Below, piece after piece: positions 10,199-23,389 of a stretch of DNA of 64,000 nt; position 1 is the stretch's first letter; the number at the start of each line of letters is the position of its first letter. The notes under the pieces were generated by a model. It saw only the letters and a program-made list of their open reading frames with translations. It made no database searches and was not told the origin of the DNA. Source of the DNA: Oxyruncus cristatus (Eukaryota > Chordata > Aves > Passeriformes > Cotingidae); contig VXAY01002602.1 in NCBI GenBank assembly GCA_013399855.1, positions 62,001 through 126,000 of the forward strand. Direction: 5' to 3'. Made by a program: the position numbers and the translations under genes.

Positions 10199-13100
10199 CT
10201 TAATGGGGGTTAATTACTATGTCATGCTCTAAATAGTTTTCTCTGTCCTAATAAATTGAGAAGGATATGTCTGTTCTGTCTGTCCTGAGAATATGTTAGC
10301 AATATTTTTCCTTATGGTTCAGTATTGCAACACATAAATGCTGAAAAAGAGTTGTCCCATATCAAAAGAAGATTTATATATAATATTTTGATAAGTCCCT
10401 GACCTCCAACTGGATGCTAAAATTTACCAGTGAACCTACGTATTTTGCTTTTAAAGTTCTGACTCTGTGTATACATATAATTTTCTAAAATTCAATGTTA
10501 TTGGTATGACACATCTGAGCAGTAAAAACATTTGAATATTTTTTGCAACATAAATTTATTTATGATCTGATTCCATGGGCTATTTGAATAGGCCAATAGA
10601 CTCAGAGCAATCCTACTCCCCTCAAGAAGACAAATATTTTGGGGTTTGTTTTTTGTCGCCCCATCTGGGGCCATAAATTGCTATACTGGAATAATTAGAA
10701 GGGGGATTAAATCAGTAGGAAAAAGTTGAGGCACAAATGTCTTCAGCTGGAATTGCCATCAGAGAAATGGTACTATGAGGTTGTATCTGAAGTTTTTAGT
10801 GTTAATTATTTGTTGAGACTAATGTAATTAGAGGAGAATCTAGTGGAGCATAAGTAGTTCTGAAGTTCATTTCCAAAGTAAATTTTGGCTTCTTTTAAAG
10901 GGAGAGGGAATGAAGAGTTTAATCTGGATCAAATGGTTAGCCTTCTTATAGAAAATGTCAGCTGGCTGGGCCGTAATAGTTCTTTTCAATCTATATTCAA
11001 TTATCTGTTACAAACAGCTCGTACATGCAGTGTGTAGCATAGTATTCTGATGATCACAGACCTAAAGCAACGACAAATGTCCATAACTGCCTGATAGACT
11101 CATTTTTACTTATCATCTGGGGTTGCAGGCTTCTATCTTTTTTTCATCTGAAATGGTAGAAATGTTTTCCATCAAAAATCAAACTGCAGAGTCTTCTAGT
11201 GGAAGTGGGTATGATGGAAAAATACAGTTCAAGAACATTTTCCTTTTCTTTCATTGTCAGCTTGGACCACCAGGAGAAATAAGTGATACTAACAAGTGCT
11301 TGAAAAACAAGCATATATAAATTTTTGTACACGGAAATAACACTGATAATAGAAAAGATGGTGGCACAAATAGAGAATTTTGATTACATCCTTTTTTTTA
11401 TAATCTACATATAAAAAGATCAAAGACAAAAACAATGCACAGACTGTGACTAAACACCAGAATACATTCAGGTATATTCCTTAAATTTCCTCAGTAGATA
11501 CTTATCTGTCCGTAGGAGCAAGAGGTATCTATAGAAATAGAGCTATAATGGTATTTCCAGAGACTGAGGAGCTCAGTGGTCACAGACAGACAAATCAGGT
11601 GGAAGGGAACAGGAGTTAACATCAAGTAGAAAACAAAGGCCTTAGGAAAACCATTAGTAGACTAGTACATACCACACAGCACCAACCCAAAACTTACCTA
11701 AACAACTGATAGTAGAACTTAAATCTGATCGTGAGCACGTTATCCCTGCTTCAGAAATAAATTCTGCCTTCTCTGATTGTTTTCTTTTTTTCTTATGTTG
11801 AAGAGGCAAGAGGGAAATATGCTGCAGACCACTCACATATAATTGTCTGTTCTAAATAAAAAGTAGAATATGTTGTGAATTGAGATGTCATGTGCTGACA
11901 TGTTTACCTGCATGACATGACTTTGTTTAAGAATAAATGCTTACTATTTCTGAGTGAAGTGTCCATCTTTGGAGGTTGAGTATACCTCTGTATGTACGGG
12001 TGTTCTGGTGTTATGTTAGTCCACACAACATTATACATTCAATACTTAAAGGTGAAAAGGTAGTGTCTTTTGAAAAATAAGCCCTATCTGACGTTTTCTA
12101 TCTTGGATAAGTGAAAATTTTCTGCTACATACAGGTACTGTAGTTACCCTCCTCTTGCTTTCAGCGCAGTAATAATCTGGTAAGAGAAAAAAGGCGGTTG
12201 TATTCAGATGGTTATACATCTATATGTGTATTATCTCCATCTATAAAATCAATATTGTGACTGTCCCCTGCTGAGAAATTCATCTGCACTAAAAAGCAGC
12301 ACTAAAAAAATCAAATGTAAACGCAACAGAAATTTTTTAGAAAGACAAAGTTTATTGCTGAAAGCAACGACATTACAGTATGTAAAGGTCTCTTGGTTAT
12401 AGTTCTGGAAGATTTTCCTTCCCAATGAAATATTCGAACCTTTAAGGACCATTTGACACCACCAATCATAACATTGTTTCAATGGGATTACTGTCTATTG
12501 TGATCACTGTCTGTTGTGGGCACAGTGTTCAAGGATCCTGTGGATGGTCAGTCTGCTGTATCTCTCGTATAGAGCATAGCACTCTTGTGTGACTGCTCTT
12601 ATTTAGGTTCAGGTATAAGGAGAAATATTTGTATATTTTATAATAGTTCCTTAGTTTTTTTCTAACATGTTTTATTATTTTCACGAGAAAATTAAATATT
12701 TTTTCCCCCATGCTAACAAGCTGCATAAGCCAAAGTGTGCAGGGGAATGTGGTAGTCTATATTATGATTTGTCTGCTCTATGCTTTCATGGCTACAGTCC
12801 CTGCCTTGCAACAGACTTTGTTCTTCCTGGGAGACCATCTATGATATGTGTGTTAAGGCTGCCTACAGGCTGGCTATGCTGGGAGTTGTGACTGCTAATA
12901 AAATGTTCATTCTAGTCTTATCTCCTGGGTTTTTGGTAGCAAAAATAAGTGGATTGCACTAGTTAGGATTTTTTTTTTTTTTTAATGTAAAAGAGAATGA
13001 ATGTTGTCTTTTTGAATAGTGTCTTTTACCAGTAAGCAAATGAAAGATTTTAGTAGGAAACAAAAATCATAATTATTTCTAGCAATTCAAGGCCAGGGAA

Positions 13101-15850
13101 GAAAAACATGAAAGTGTGACATTGAAAATATCAGTCTGAAAGTATGTAAGCAATTAAGGTGACCATACTACTTTGAGAAGACTGAAAATTATAAATAATA
13201 GGATTTAAGTCATGAAAAAGCGAAGAGATTGTAAGTATTGGTATTTTTTTATTTTGCCTTTTTAATCGTAACATTTCATAGGTCTGTCTTCTAATATTTT
13301 TTAACATGAGGCACTGATGATCAATAGCAAGGTCTTCAGAGAAGTAACCTTACAAACATCTGAAAGGCTTCCCTGTCACTGCAAATATTTAGACGGCATC
13401 ATTGCACTTGATTTCAGAGATACCTCAATGCCAAAGCTTTGAAAAATATCATGCCATGACTTCTTTCAATTTCCTATTTTTCCCCCCTCTTCGTTTCCTT
13501 TCTCTTTTGGCTTCTGACCTAAGACTGAAATCAATTGTATCCTGCAGCATATGGCACTAACACAATGAGATGAAACAGATTATCCACCCCTGACCAAACT
13601 AAAGAGAACCAGGAAGGGAAAGACACCAGCCAAATTCATCCAGATGGTATTCTAGACCAGGGAAGCAGGCCAGGGCCCAGAGCTGCACCTATTATGCCAA
13701 CCTGCCTACTTAAGGCTTGCAGTTATAGCTGACCTACAGTGACCCCAGTAGAGAGTAAATAGAAAGTGCATTTCTGACTCTTTCTCATTCTGTTTTTCCA
13801 TTGTATCTCTTTTTAAACAAAAATAGCTCTCAAAATAAAATGTCTATAATCAATGGAGGAATTTTATCTCTTTAGAGGCAAAGTGTTTAATAAAGTGAAA
13901 CTGAGGTTCATTCTCTTAAACAAATACAGTGTTTCTTAAACACAGAAGGTGTGTGTGTTTTCAAGATCTATTCAGTTTAAATACTTTTATGTTATTTTAA
14001 TTTTGTGTAAACACAGAATGAGTTAATGCTTTTACTATGTTGGCTCCACTCAGCTTATCAAATAACAGTACATTCAGCAACTATCTTCTCCCTTTTTTTT
14101 TTGCCTGCTTGGTAAAGACGAGTAGGAGGCGAACATGTTAGGAAATGATCTGAACGTTAATAGATCTGGAGAGCTTGAGGGTTCACATTTGACCTGTTTA
14201 TAGTTATTGGTTAAGGCCTTTCACAGTCATGTAGCTGTTGAAATTCAACAGTTATTCTCAGTTTCTAGTAGAGTCAGCATCTATTTTTTCACCTACCAAT
14301 TTAATCATAGGTTTTTGGGAGTCTGGATCCATAAAGAGACCTAAGTATCACAATGCTGACTATTGCAGAAAACTTTTAACCTTCCTGCTAACCAGTGGAA
14401 TCCATGGTGTGAAGTCAGATTTACAAGTTGCTTATGCAAGTCATAGAGAAAATTAGGCACATAAAAATCGGCTTTACAGAAATTAATATTTTCAGACTGT
14501 CTAATCCACCTTGTTCAAGTATATATTGTGTATATGTGTCCTTATTCTTTTCAGAATTTGGCATCTTCCTTTACTCAGACATTTATCTGTGAATTTTATC
14601 TTAAGTTACTAGTTCATACAGAATTTGTCTTAGCTTCATCTGAGGTCAAATCTGAGAAAGAGGAAGAAGTGGATGGGTATAAAAGTAAATCTTCTTTGGC
14701 AGCAAGAGACATGTAGTGGCTAAGTGGCTAGAGACTTGGTTGTGAGGTACGTAGTCTAAATCAAGTTTGTTTCGGTCAGCTTTCATGCTAGGACTCACTT
14801 CTTACTCAAAGGACCAGTTATGAAAGTATTATGCGATGAGGTTCTATCATGCTGAAGCTTTGCCAATACATTAAACAGTTTATCATACCACCGTAACAGT
14901 AGCAAGACTGTTATCTGGTGACCAGGACACTATCTTCTGAATCCCAAACCCTGTTACTTGCTCCAACACTTGTTAATTTTATGCACTGTAGCATGACTTC
15001 AAAAGGACATTTCCAAAAGGACTAAAGTTCAGATAAATTTAGTTCTTCAAAGGAAGAGAAAATCCTAGGATATTGAGAAGAATAAAGTGAAAGGTGAGAG
15101 CTGAACTCTTAAATGAGCTATGAACTACATGAACCAGGGAAATTCCAATGAAATGTTAGAATAAACAGCTTTTGAAAATAGCTACTGGTCTTTGCACATG
15201 GATATGTAAGATGAAGAGGTCAGAGCATTGAAGTACCTTTTACAGAATAGACACAGAGGGAAATAATTTTAGTGGAAGTTGAAGACAGACATAATTGTTA
15301 CTAGAGCTGTGTGTCTATTAATGAGAAAGTATACAAAGAAACACGACACAGAACATGTGCCTCATTCAATCATTAAAAGACAACAGGCAGCTGTTGATGG
15401 GCCTTTAAGTAAGTAGAAACAATTTGATAAGAGATTAATTAAAGTAACTGTACAGTCAAGAATTAATTAATTCTCACATTTCAATGTTTTAGGTACTCTT
15501 AAAAGAGAAAGGAAGGGATATTATAGAAAAAACTTGAGGCAAACCTTGGCAGATCACCTAGGAAAACCTTACATACCCATTCCACTCCTTTCTCATTAGT
15601 CACCTAATTTAGTTATCAAGCCCTGAATAAAAGACGATGTCTAGTATCAAACACAAAGGAGCCAGTTTGTGACTCAGAGATCTGAAACTTGCCTTGTAGT
15701 TTGTTGGTTTTAAAAGAATCTCAATAACTCTAAATTGTCATTTTAGAGCTTTAGATTTGTAGGAATGAAGACTGAAGGAAGAAAAATTTGTCTAACAGTT
15801 TAATTAGCATTACTGCAATGAGGGATTCCTCTGTAGTCCTCAATAGGAGT
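10199..15850. other. 5.6-kb stretch without recognised features
   Basis: No transposon, RNA gene or convincing exon was recognised. A short palindrome (gcccca-tc-tggggc, about 10659-10672) and a few T or A runs (for example near 12968) are the only structure noted. This could be unique sequence or elements too old to recognise by eye. Confidence 0.5.
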
Positions 15851-15858
15851 ACACAAAA

Positions 15859-16309
15859 TCATGGCTAAGCTTCGCGAACGAAGATTTGGGAAGAGCTCTA
15901 CCCACATTTGTTGCAGGTGTGTTGGTGGCTAAAAAGGCCAATACGAGATGGGCAAGTCCGGTTGCAAAAGGCACAGCAGAAAGACTCCTTAGATGGTATA
16001 TTCTGCAAGGTACGATTCTTTCTGCGTTGTCTTTTCTCCTCAAGGGTGATCCTGCGTGCTTTCTCAAAAGCATCAGCAGCGTTGTAGATGGTGTGTCTCC
16101 AGGACTCCCGATTGGAGGCCAGAGTAGACCAGTTATGGTGGTCAATATGGTCAAGGCTGAGATGTTGTTTCAGGGAGTCCTTGTATCTTTTCTTCGAGGC
16201 TCCTCTCTTGCGGCAGCTGGTGGTGAGTTCACCATAAAGCAGGATCTTAGGGAGGCGATGGTCCTTCATCCTGGAGACGTGCCCTGCCCAACGCAGCTGT
16301 GTTCTCAGT
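15859..16309 (-). mobile_element. RTE-clade LINE (AviRTE-like), 5'-truncated 3' end
   Basis: This is the 3' end of the same LINE family as the copy at 35130, in reverse orientation. Coding sequence runs from 16309 down to the TAG at 15900-15898, followed by a short 3' UTR (aatcttcgttcgcgaagc region) ending at gccatga near 15859. It is truncated 5' within the C-terminal part of ORF2. Possible target-site duplications are the 8-mers acacaaaa at 15851-15858 and 16313-16320, with a few untemplated bases at the 5' junction. The 3' UTR is short, as is usual for RTE elements. The family name rests on the element type in a bird genome, not on a database match. Confidence 0.75.
15898..16309 (-). pseudogene. 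RTE LINE ORF2 C-terminal fragment
   Basis: About 137 codons are open from the truncation point to a TAG stop. It contains the conserved LRWAGHVSRM and LLYGELTTSCRKRG motifs of the region downstream of reverse transcriptase, and ends in a zinc-finger-like CAFC...H...C (C-x2-C-x12-H-x3-C). By eye about three quarters of residues match the second copy. One extra codon lies between the basic stretch and the finger. There is no frameshift or premature stop, yet without the endonuclease and polymerase it cannot be an active transposition protein. No promoter or start codon is evident, and the first codon is simply the truncation point. Confidence 0.75.
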
Positions 16310-16320
16310 AACACACAAAA

Positions 16321-17243
16321 ATAATGACCTTCTAAAATCAGTCATAGTTAAAAGCCACAGTGAAGGCACTCATATGATAGATTGTGGTATGTTAGGCTGC
16401 AAAAATATATCCATAATAATTCAAGTGCAAGACTGTTCCTCAGTTGATCCAGGCTACCTTTAACCTTCACTAGCTTGAATGTCTAAAACAGCTTAGCCTA
16501 GGTCTTCCACTTGCCTTGGGCAAAGTACTGACCTTCTGTAATTATGTCTTTTCTTATGAACATGAGTAAAGTCCCATTTGGTCTCTAAAACAAAAAGTTT
16601 ACTTATTGATGAAGAAATTACTACCTCTACTTAACTCTTCTCAAGAAGGTCCCTCAGTTTTATTAAGCTAAAAAATGGAAAGAATAACATCTATCGATCT
16701 TTTAGTGTGAGATCACCTACAGAGATTTTCTAGCCTTCCAACAGATTTTTCTCCATCATGCTGAAGAAGGCTGGTAGTTACACTGGAGGCCTGCCATTCA
16801 AACTTAGCTAACAGTTAATGAGGCAACTCCATTTTTCTCATCTACAACAACTCTGTGATACTTTCCATGTCTTCTGAGGCAACCCAGCTCATCCTCAGTC
16901 TAAAAATTTCTTCTAGATTTTCTTTGGTTTTCCACATCTCCTGCTGGTTTTCCATTATCAGTATTTTCCCCTTTGAAAATTGGGCATATGCCATCCAATT
17001 TCATTACGTATTTCTTGTTTTTAGAAGGATGATTAAAATAAGCCATGAGGGGAGATGGGGCCTTTCTTAATGAAAACACATCTGCTTCACCATTAATTGA
17101 ATGACCTAACAAGACTACTGTTGGAGAATATTTCTTCCTTAAAAGTTAGTTCACCCAGCCTGTCGTAGGTTTACTCTGGACAGATTTTTGTCAAATCTTT
17201 TACACAATTGCTATGAGATGAGAGAAGTTTTATACAGAAAAAA
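16321..17243. other. Gene-free sequence
   Basis: No recognised element. On the minus strand, splice-like signals around 16727-16770 (acceptor ccttcttcag, donor gtgatc) enclose a short open stretch. They are too weak to call. Confidence 0.45.
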
Positions 17244-17249
17244 GAGACT

Positions 17250-18253
17250 TGACGTGGGGGAATAATATTAAATTTATTACTAGCAGGGAAAAAATTAAAG
17301 AATAATATATACAACAATTCTAACTAGGTTTTCATACAAAAAAAATTTTATGTATTTACAAAATTATCCTCCCCCCTGTATCAGTCCAGGAGGAGAAAAG
17401 TCTCTTCTCTACTTTCAAGGTTTACAGTTCCTCTCAATCAAATCTGCAGCACTTGAAAGTTTTCTTCTATTGTCTCTAGGGNNNNNNNNNNNNNNNNNGA
17501 GGCTGGGGGGTACTCGGGCCCTGTGAGGTCCTCCATGGACTGCAAGGGGACAACTTGCTGCACCAGGGTCTTCACCACTGTTACAGGGGATAATGGCATC
17601 GAGTCCATCCCCTGTTTCTTGTGGGGTCCCTTCTCACGGGAGACAGCCTTGGATGAGCTTCTCCAGCGTGAGTCTACCCTCAGACAACAGTTCTTCCATA
17701 CTCTGCTGTCCTTTAGGGTCACAAATGAATTACACCAGCATAAATCCCTCACTGGGATCACAAGTCCTACCCAGGACACTTGCTCCAGCGGAGGTTTCTC
17801 TCTCCAAGGACCGCAAGTCTCCAGCAAGACTCTGTTTCATCTTAGGCCTCCCACAGACTTCCAGCTTCTTCCATGCGCTTCTCTACTCCAGTAGAGGCTC
17901 CTTCATGGGCTGCAGGAGGGTCTCCTCACTCCAAATAATCTTCCACAGGTGGCAGGGGTTTTAGTTTTTAAGACTTTTCCCCTGCTGGAGGGGGAGAGGG
18001 GACCCCCCTGGGCCTCTCCTCCCCCTTCCTGCTACACTCACCTTGGAGGCTACATTGCTATCTCTTGTTCTCCTCTGCTCTCCTCCAGGCTGGAATTTCT
18101 TCTGCGCCACAGGCTTATTTTCCTTTTTCTTAAATATGTTATTCTCAGAGGTGTTACTAAAACTTGTGATTGGCTTTGCTCTGGAAATCTACCTGGAATT
18201 AACCCTGGGAGTAGGGAGGGCTGGTAAACCCATGACACAGCCCAATAGAAGTA
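17250..18253 (-). mobile_element. Long (about 1 kb) avian ERVK-type LTR, apparently solo
   Basis: Read on the minus strand this resembles a common avian class II LTR. On the + strand it has a start with aaatttattac (poly(A) signal AATAAA on the minus strand, 17273-17278), a GC-rich middle rich in ctgcagg/ctcctcc motifs, the cttaaatatgttat...cagaggtgttacta block and an end near acccatgacacagcccaata. Flanking 6-mers gagact (17244-17249) and gagacc (18254-18259) match at five of six positions, fitting a class II target-site duplication with one change. The several overlapping open frames here follow from its GC-rich composition and are not genes. A 17-base run of N interrupts it. Confidence 0.7.
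17482..17498. other. Assembly gap, 17 N
   Basis: Seventeen unresolved bases lie inside the GC-rich LTR, next to a G run. Any reading frame drawn across it is meaningless. Confidence 0.98.
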
Positions 18254-19380
18254 GAGACCAGCTTTCCAGCTCTGTGATCTATTGCAGATGTCTCAGTTTT
18301 CCCTATGCAGGACACACAGTCACAAATTTATGTAGTGTTACTGAGATTCATAGTCATGCATATAATAATGTTCTAATAGAACATCTACAGTTACAAACAC
18401 AAGTACACTCCTACACATCTAATGTACACTTTCATGCATCTCATGTTTATATTTCTAGTTTTCATTTAAAAAGAGTTTAAGTTGCCTCTACTGCAGTGAT
18501 ACCAATAAACTAGTAGACATATAATACACCATGTTAAATCTATATTGATACTTGCAGTTTTTTTAACACACCTCTCAGGTTCTTGTTTATGAAAACAAGA
18601 AGGAATAATTTTTAAACTATAGAGGAATGATTTTTAGGTAATTACATAATGTCTCTGGCTTTCATCCAGTAATAGTATGAAAAAAAATTAAAGCTATTAA
18701 TGTGGATGTTACAGCTGCCAGCGTCTTTAGAGAACAAAGTATTTTTAAGTTGTCTGAATGTTTACATAATAAATTTCTGCTTCTGTTGTCTGCAGCATCT
18801 GCACAGCCATATTATCTTTTGGCTAAAAAAAGGCTTTGTAAGAAGTTGAGCTTTGCTCAAGACAAAAATAAACAATTTGCCATGGCTGCTCTAAAGCTGT
18901 TAAGAACTTTACAATCCAAAGTGCTTTCTAAAGCTAGAAAGAACCTTATCCTCTTTATGATTCTTCATCCTCTGAGACTGGTACAGTACAAAGATAACTC
19001 CTGAATATATTTTTGTTTTCATATCCAGAACCATCTCCAGCAATGGTGTATACTTCACTTGCTAACAAAAGCTAGTAAAACATACCAACAAAAGTTGAAT
19101 GAAATTGTCTGAAGAGCAAAGGGGTTAATTATTGCTTACTTAACTGCCATTAACTGTATGTACAGGGCAGAAAGTGCTCCAGATTCTTTATGCAGTTGAT
19201 GTAAAAAGATCCATCTTATGTGAGGACAGGTCGTTGCAGTTTTGACTGTTACTATTGCAAATAGACACACAACAATGTGTAAAAGAATATTTTATTGTTG
19301 CAAATAAGTTAAAAATGAAGAACTGTCAGAATGAAGGTTTCTTGGTTAGATGTTGAATCTCTTGAGTGCTGCTTTGGTCA

Positions 19381-19450
19381 ATAAACTGCACCTCTCAGGC
19401 TAATCACTTCTGGGGATAAACTGCACTTCTCAGGCTAATCACTTCTGGGG
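19381..19450. repeat. 35-bp tandem duplication, two copies
   Basis: The unit from ataaactgca to acttctgggg (19381-19415) is repeated at once (19416-19450) with a single c/t difference. The near-identity indicates a recent local duplication. Confidence 0.92.
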
Positions 19451-20163
19451 AGGACTGGGGGGCAAATATAGTCCACCTATCGCAACACCTCACTGCTGAA
19501 TTTAGATCTAAGTGATAGCAAGGCCTTGCCTAAAGCCCAGACCTTGTGCGTCTGACAAAAAATGCAAAGGTATGTCAATAAGTAGCAGAAAACCAAATGA
19601 CACTCCGCGAGGTCTTATTCATGAGAACAGAGTTGTCCTGAATTAAATGTATTTCAAGAGTGCCTCTTTGCTTCAGTTTAGTCAGAAGGGAAGATGGTGC
19701 CTTAGTTTCAGTGGGATGCTGAACTGAGACTTTTCAGCTTTAAAGTTGTCATGCTTTGGGAGCCTGCAGAAGCTCTGCAGATAAAGCTATATAAGACTGA
19801 CATTTTCTGAATACAGTCCTTAATGATCACACTAGTTCTCTCTGAAGTAATTTGTGATCTGAAAGCTGAAAAAACGCGATGTTAAAGGAAAAGGTAAAAA
19901 GCTGTAATGAACATAAGGGACAGCCAACAATTCACATTCTGCATTTCTTGCAAGAAAGTTGTTGTCTGTGATCCCAAAGAACTGTGTTATGTCAGCTTAT
20001 CTGAGTAATTTTACCAACAAAATAACAGAGCTAGTTTTACCAATTTAAATTCCATCTCACTTTCTATTATCTTCTCAATATATGAACAAACACAAATATG
20101 AGGGCCAGTTATTTTGTGAATCCTATTTTTCAAATGCATTACTTGGACTGCAGCTGCCTCTTG

Positions 20164-20170
20164 CAAAAAA

Positions 20171-20201
<31 letters not shown>

Positions 20202-20233
20202 CCAACAAAAAAAAAAACCACTAAAAAAAACAA
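20164..20233. repeat. A/C-only low-complexity tract
   Basis: A run of A broken only by C (and one T), with caaaa and caaaaa units. The open frames drawn through it on both strands result from the lack of stop codons in such sequence. Confidence 0.85.
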
Positions 20234-23200
20234 AGGAAGGAGAACAGGAGAAATGGAAAAGTAATGCTTGCATCTCTATTTCTAAAACATTTCTGAAAGA
20301 CAGAATTAGGGCAAAGACATGGGAAAAAGTACTTATGATCATTGTAGCTGTGATATAAGAGAATAATTCTTTGGATATCCAAATGAAATGAAAAAAGAAT
20401 TTTAGGAAGGAAGGGGGGACAGTGATTTTTAAAGAGCTAATAAAAGAATATGGGAGTAGTAGATCTTAACTAAATGATTCATAGTGAACATTGAAGTCCT
20501 GATGTAGACTTTATTAGTTGGTGAATCATTTGTGGCAGATTTTTGCAGATACATTTCTTTCAACAATGGAAAGTATTATGTTGGGAAAAGCATCTGAATA
20601 GTACTACTCATGATTTTATTTGCTTCTCTTCAGTTTCTGTGTTTCTTGTTGTTTTTTTCTTACCCTATGCTTTTTCAGAGTGTTGTGCTGAGACAAATGG
20701 GTACGTTTCCTTTTATGTTTTTCATCCTCAAAAAGACTTGTTTTGTTTGGTTTGGTCTTGTCTGCCTCAGAGCAGCAAAAGAAACAACTTGTATTTGGGC
20801 ACAGAGCAATAATAAGACCATTGTACTGTTAGACGTAGTGTTTTTCAAGGACATGATACTACTGCACTTTTGTGATATTTGGAACCATACCTAGAAAAGG
20901 CAATTCTGAATTTTTAGCTCAGAATAACAGTGCAAAAATTAAAATTGAAAAAAAAGGGATCATCTGACACAAAGATGTATTAAAAGTATGCATGTCATAA
21001 GTCTTAATGACACTAAAAGGACGATGTTTCAAAGTAATTTTCATATAACAATATATCTTTCAATGTCATATCACCATCTCAGCAGCAGCATCAGTGAAAT
21101 TTACTTCATATCAGCCCTTTCAGATGTCAGATTTAGCTTCACTCATCAGGAAAGGGGAAAACTGTCTTTTTCATCTCACCTCTCCATACATACCTGCAAC
21201 TGTCTGTGGGCTTCCTTATATTTTGTAACCACTGAAAATGACACTTCATTGCTTCCTGATTTCTATACAGTATGTATAGAGGATTTGAACAAAACAACAT
21301 CAACATTTTGGTTCAGAGCAGCACAGAAGTTCTGAAGCGATTTCCCTGGTCATACCACAAAAATCATGTTTGCTTGAAACACACAAAGACTATTCATAGC
21401 AAGTGCAACCAAGACTCCTTCTGGAGAAGAGTAAACAGAGTTCTCCATTCCAGTCACTTAACAAATGTGCACCAGAGATTCAGAGGGATCTGAAACAGCT
21501 GCTCCACACTATAATGAGTTTCTTCAGCACACAGTCATTTTTATCTGTTTCTTCTATAGGGAGTTCATTAATATCTTACACATTCTGTCTCCCTCTACTT
21601 TATTTTTGTCCCTTTATTATTATTATCTCTTGCAAAGATTCAACAAGATCCTATCCTAGATGGGTTCCTGAGGAAATGACAGAGCTGATTCCTAAGGAAA
21701 TGGAAGCATCAAAAGCCTATGCATGAGTATGATAACCTTGTGGAAGTATCTAACTGCTGATTGGTAAAAAGACGGTAGTCAATGCCTCAATTCATATCAG
21801 AAAATGAAGACTCTGTTTATGAAGACTCAGCAGAATCACCACACCTTGGATGTGATGCAGAAGATGTTCATTGGTTACAGAGCTCTTGAGCTGATCTTCA
21901 TGGAAGAAGGTACCACCAGGGCTGCTATCTGACTGCATGTTCTCACCTGAGGTCTTTTGATCTCCATATAGGAAAGTTTTATCTGGCTTATCTAACACTA
22001 CTATATTGTTCTCATTTCTCACCGAGGACAAAAGCACATCTACCCGCTTGCTCCCTGCCACAGATTGTATCAGGAACCCCCTGTGTGAGCACTCTAGTTT
22101 CCAGCCTGAAAAGAAATTGTGATGTTCTTCTGTACCTGTCATTATTACATGAGCAGTGGGAGGAAGGAATGACAGCCCTGGTGTCAGAGTTGCAGAGATG
22201 ACACGCAGCAGTGAATCATAAAGGCTGTTTTTTCTTTAAAAGCTGTTCTGAGGCTATGAGCTGTGAAGGAATATTCTGCCTGGCATTTAGGTATGTCAAA
22301 AAACACCTGCCCGGCCTGTGTCCTGTGTGAATCTAATGCAACCCCAGTACTAAGCAAGCCATAGTGCTGCACTCACCACAGACTCCTCTAAAGAACTATG
22401 CACATGGTTCCTTCCCTTTTTCAAAAGCAGTGGGTTATGAGCTGACTATATGATCAAAAAGCTGAAAATAGAATGCTTTTTTGTCATATGACCTTTTGAA
22501 TCTCAGCCTACAAACAAGAATGATAAGCAGGAGAGAGGGTCTTTCTATTAAGATTACAAAGCAGTTAGTAGTAGAATTAATGTTTGCTGTTTATAATGCT
22601 CCTCCTCCCCCCTCCCTCCATCATTCCTTTTTCATCTTTCACAGGACACTCAAGCCTTCACTGCGCTGAGAGTAAGCAGCGACAGAGCAAAACTGCTCTT
22701 GGAACTTCACTGGATCATGGATTTCTCTTCATGAGGTTTTAGGTAGCCACTTCAAGCTCAGGTGGCTAATGGTTTGCAGGAAAGACAATAGATGCAGGTT
22801 ATCATCTCTGGTTTTATTACACAGTCTGAAGGTAGAGGGTCAGCTGTGGGTTGTGAGATTCTTTGTGGCCAGGTGAGGAGGAAGGCATGTTTTGCCATTT
22901 TTACAGACACACTATCACTTTTACAGGGACATCATTTCACTGAATGCTCTATTTTTACTTGGTTTGAAATCAGAAAGAGTAATTCTTATTATCAGTAAGA
23001 ATTCCAGGTTATTGACTCTGAAAAAAACATTATGGTGTTCTACATAGTCCATATGGCACACATCACAGACTTGGATGGGCAGTTGCAGAGAATGGAGCAG
23101 AGACACAGAAAACACAGGATGGGTGACCCTGGTACCTTCTAAGACTTCAACCACTGTGCCTGGGAGCACTCAGAACAAGAGATTTTTATTTGTTTACTTT

Positions 23201-23389
23201 TTCTTTTCATTAATTTTGTGTGTGTACCCTTCTTACGGAGAAAGCTAAATAAAAATTAGATTGCTTTTCTTTAAAAAACTTTATATTTTTAAAAGCACTT
23301 GGAGTATCCTGCTTCACACCATGCCACCATCAACCCTGAATTTGTCATGAAATCCCATCTACCTTAGATTTAGATGAAACGTATATGCC

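Larger units (their letters stand above)
18260..23385. other. 5.1-kb stretch without recognised genes
   Basis: Only small repeats were recognised (listed separately at 19381 and 20164). On the minus strand the interval 21792-22142 is open for 116 codons and contains a good acceptor (aatttcttttcag, near 22107) and a donor (gtgaga, near 22024). I recognise no family and list it only as a possibility. Confidence 0.45.

Noticed and set aside
10659..10672. Palindrome gcccca-tc-tggggc
   Set aside because: A single short inverted repeat with no associated element ends or duplication.
14710..14765. tRNA-like text (ctaagtggctagagac)
   Set aside because: No B box at the right spacing and no cloverleaf could be drawn.
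17438..18480. Cluster of open frames on both strands up to 145 codons
   Set aside because: They lie largely within the GC-rich LTR and one crosses the N gap; composition explains them.
21792..22142. Minus-strand 116-codon frame with internal acceptor and donor
   Set aside because: Two frames are open between the splice-like sites and neither resembles a known protein; kept only as a remark.
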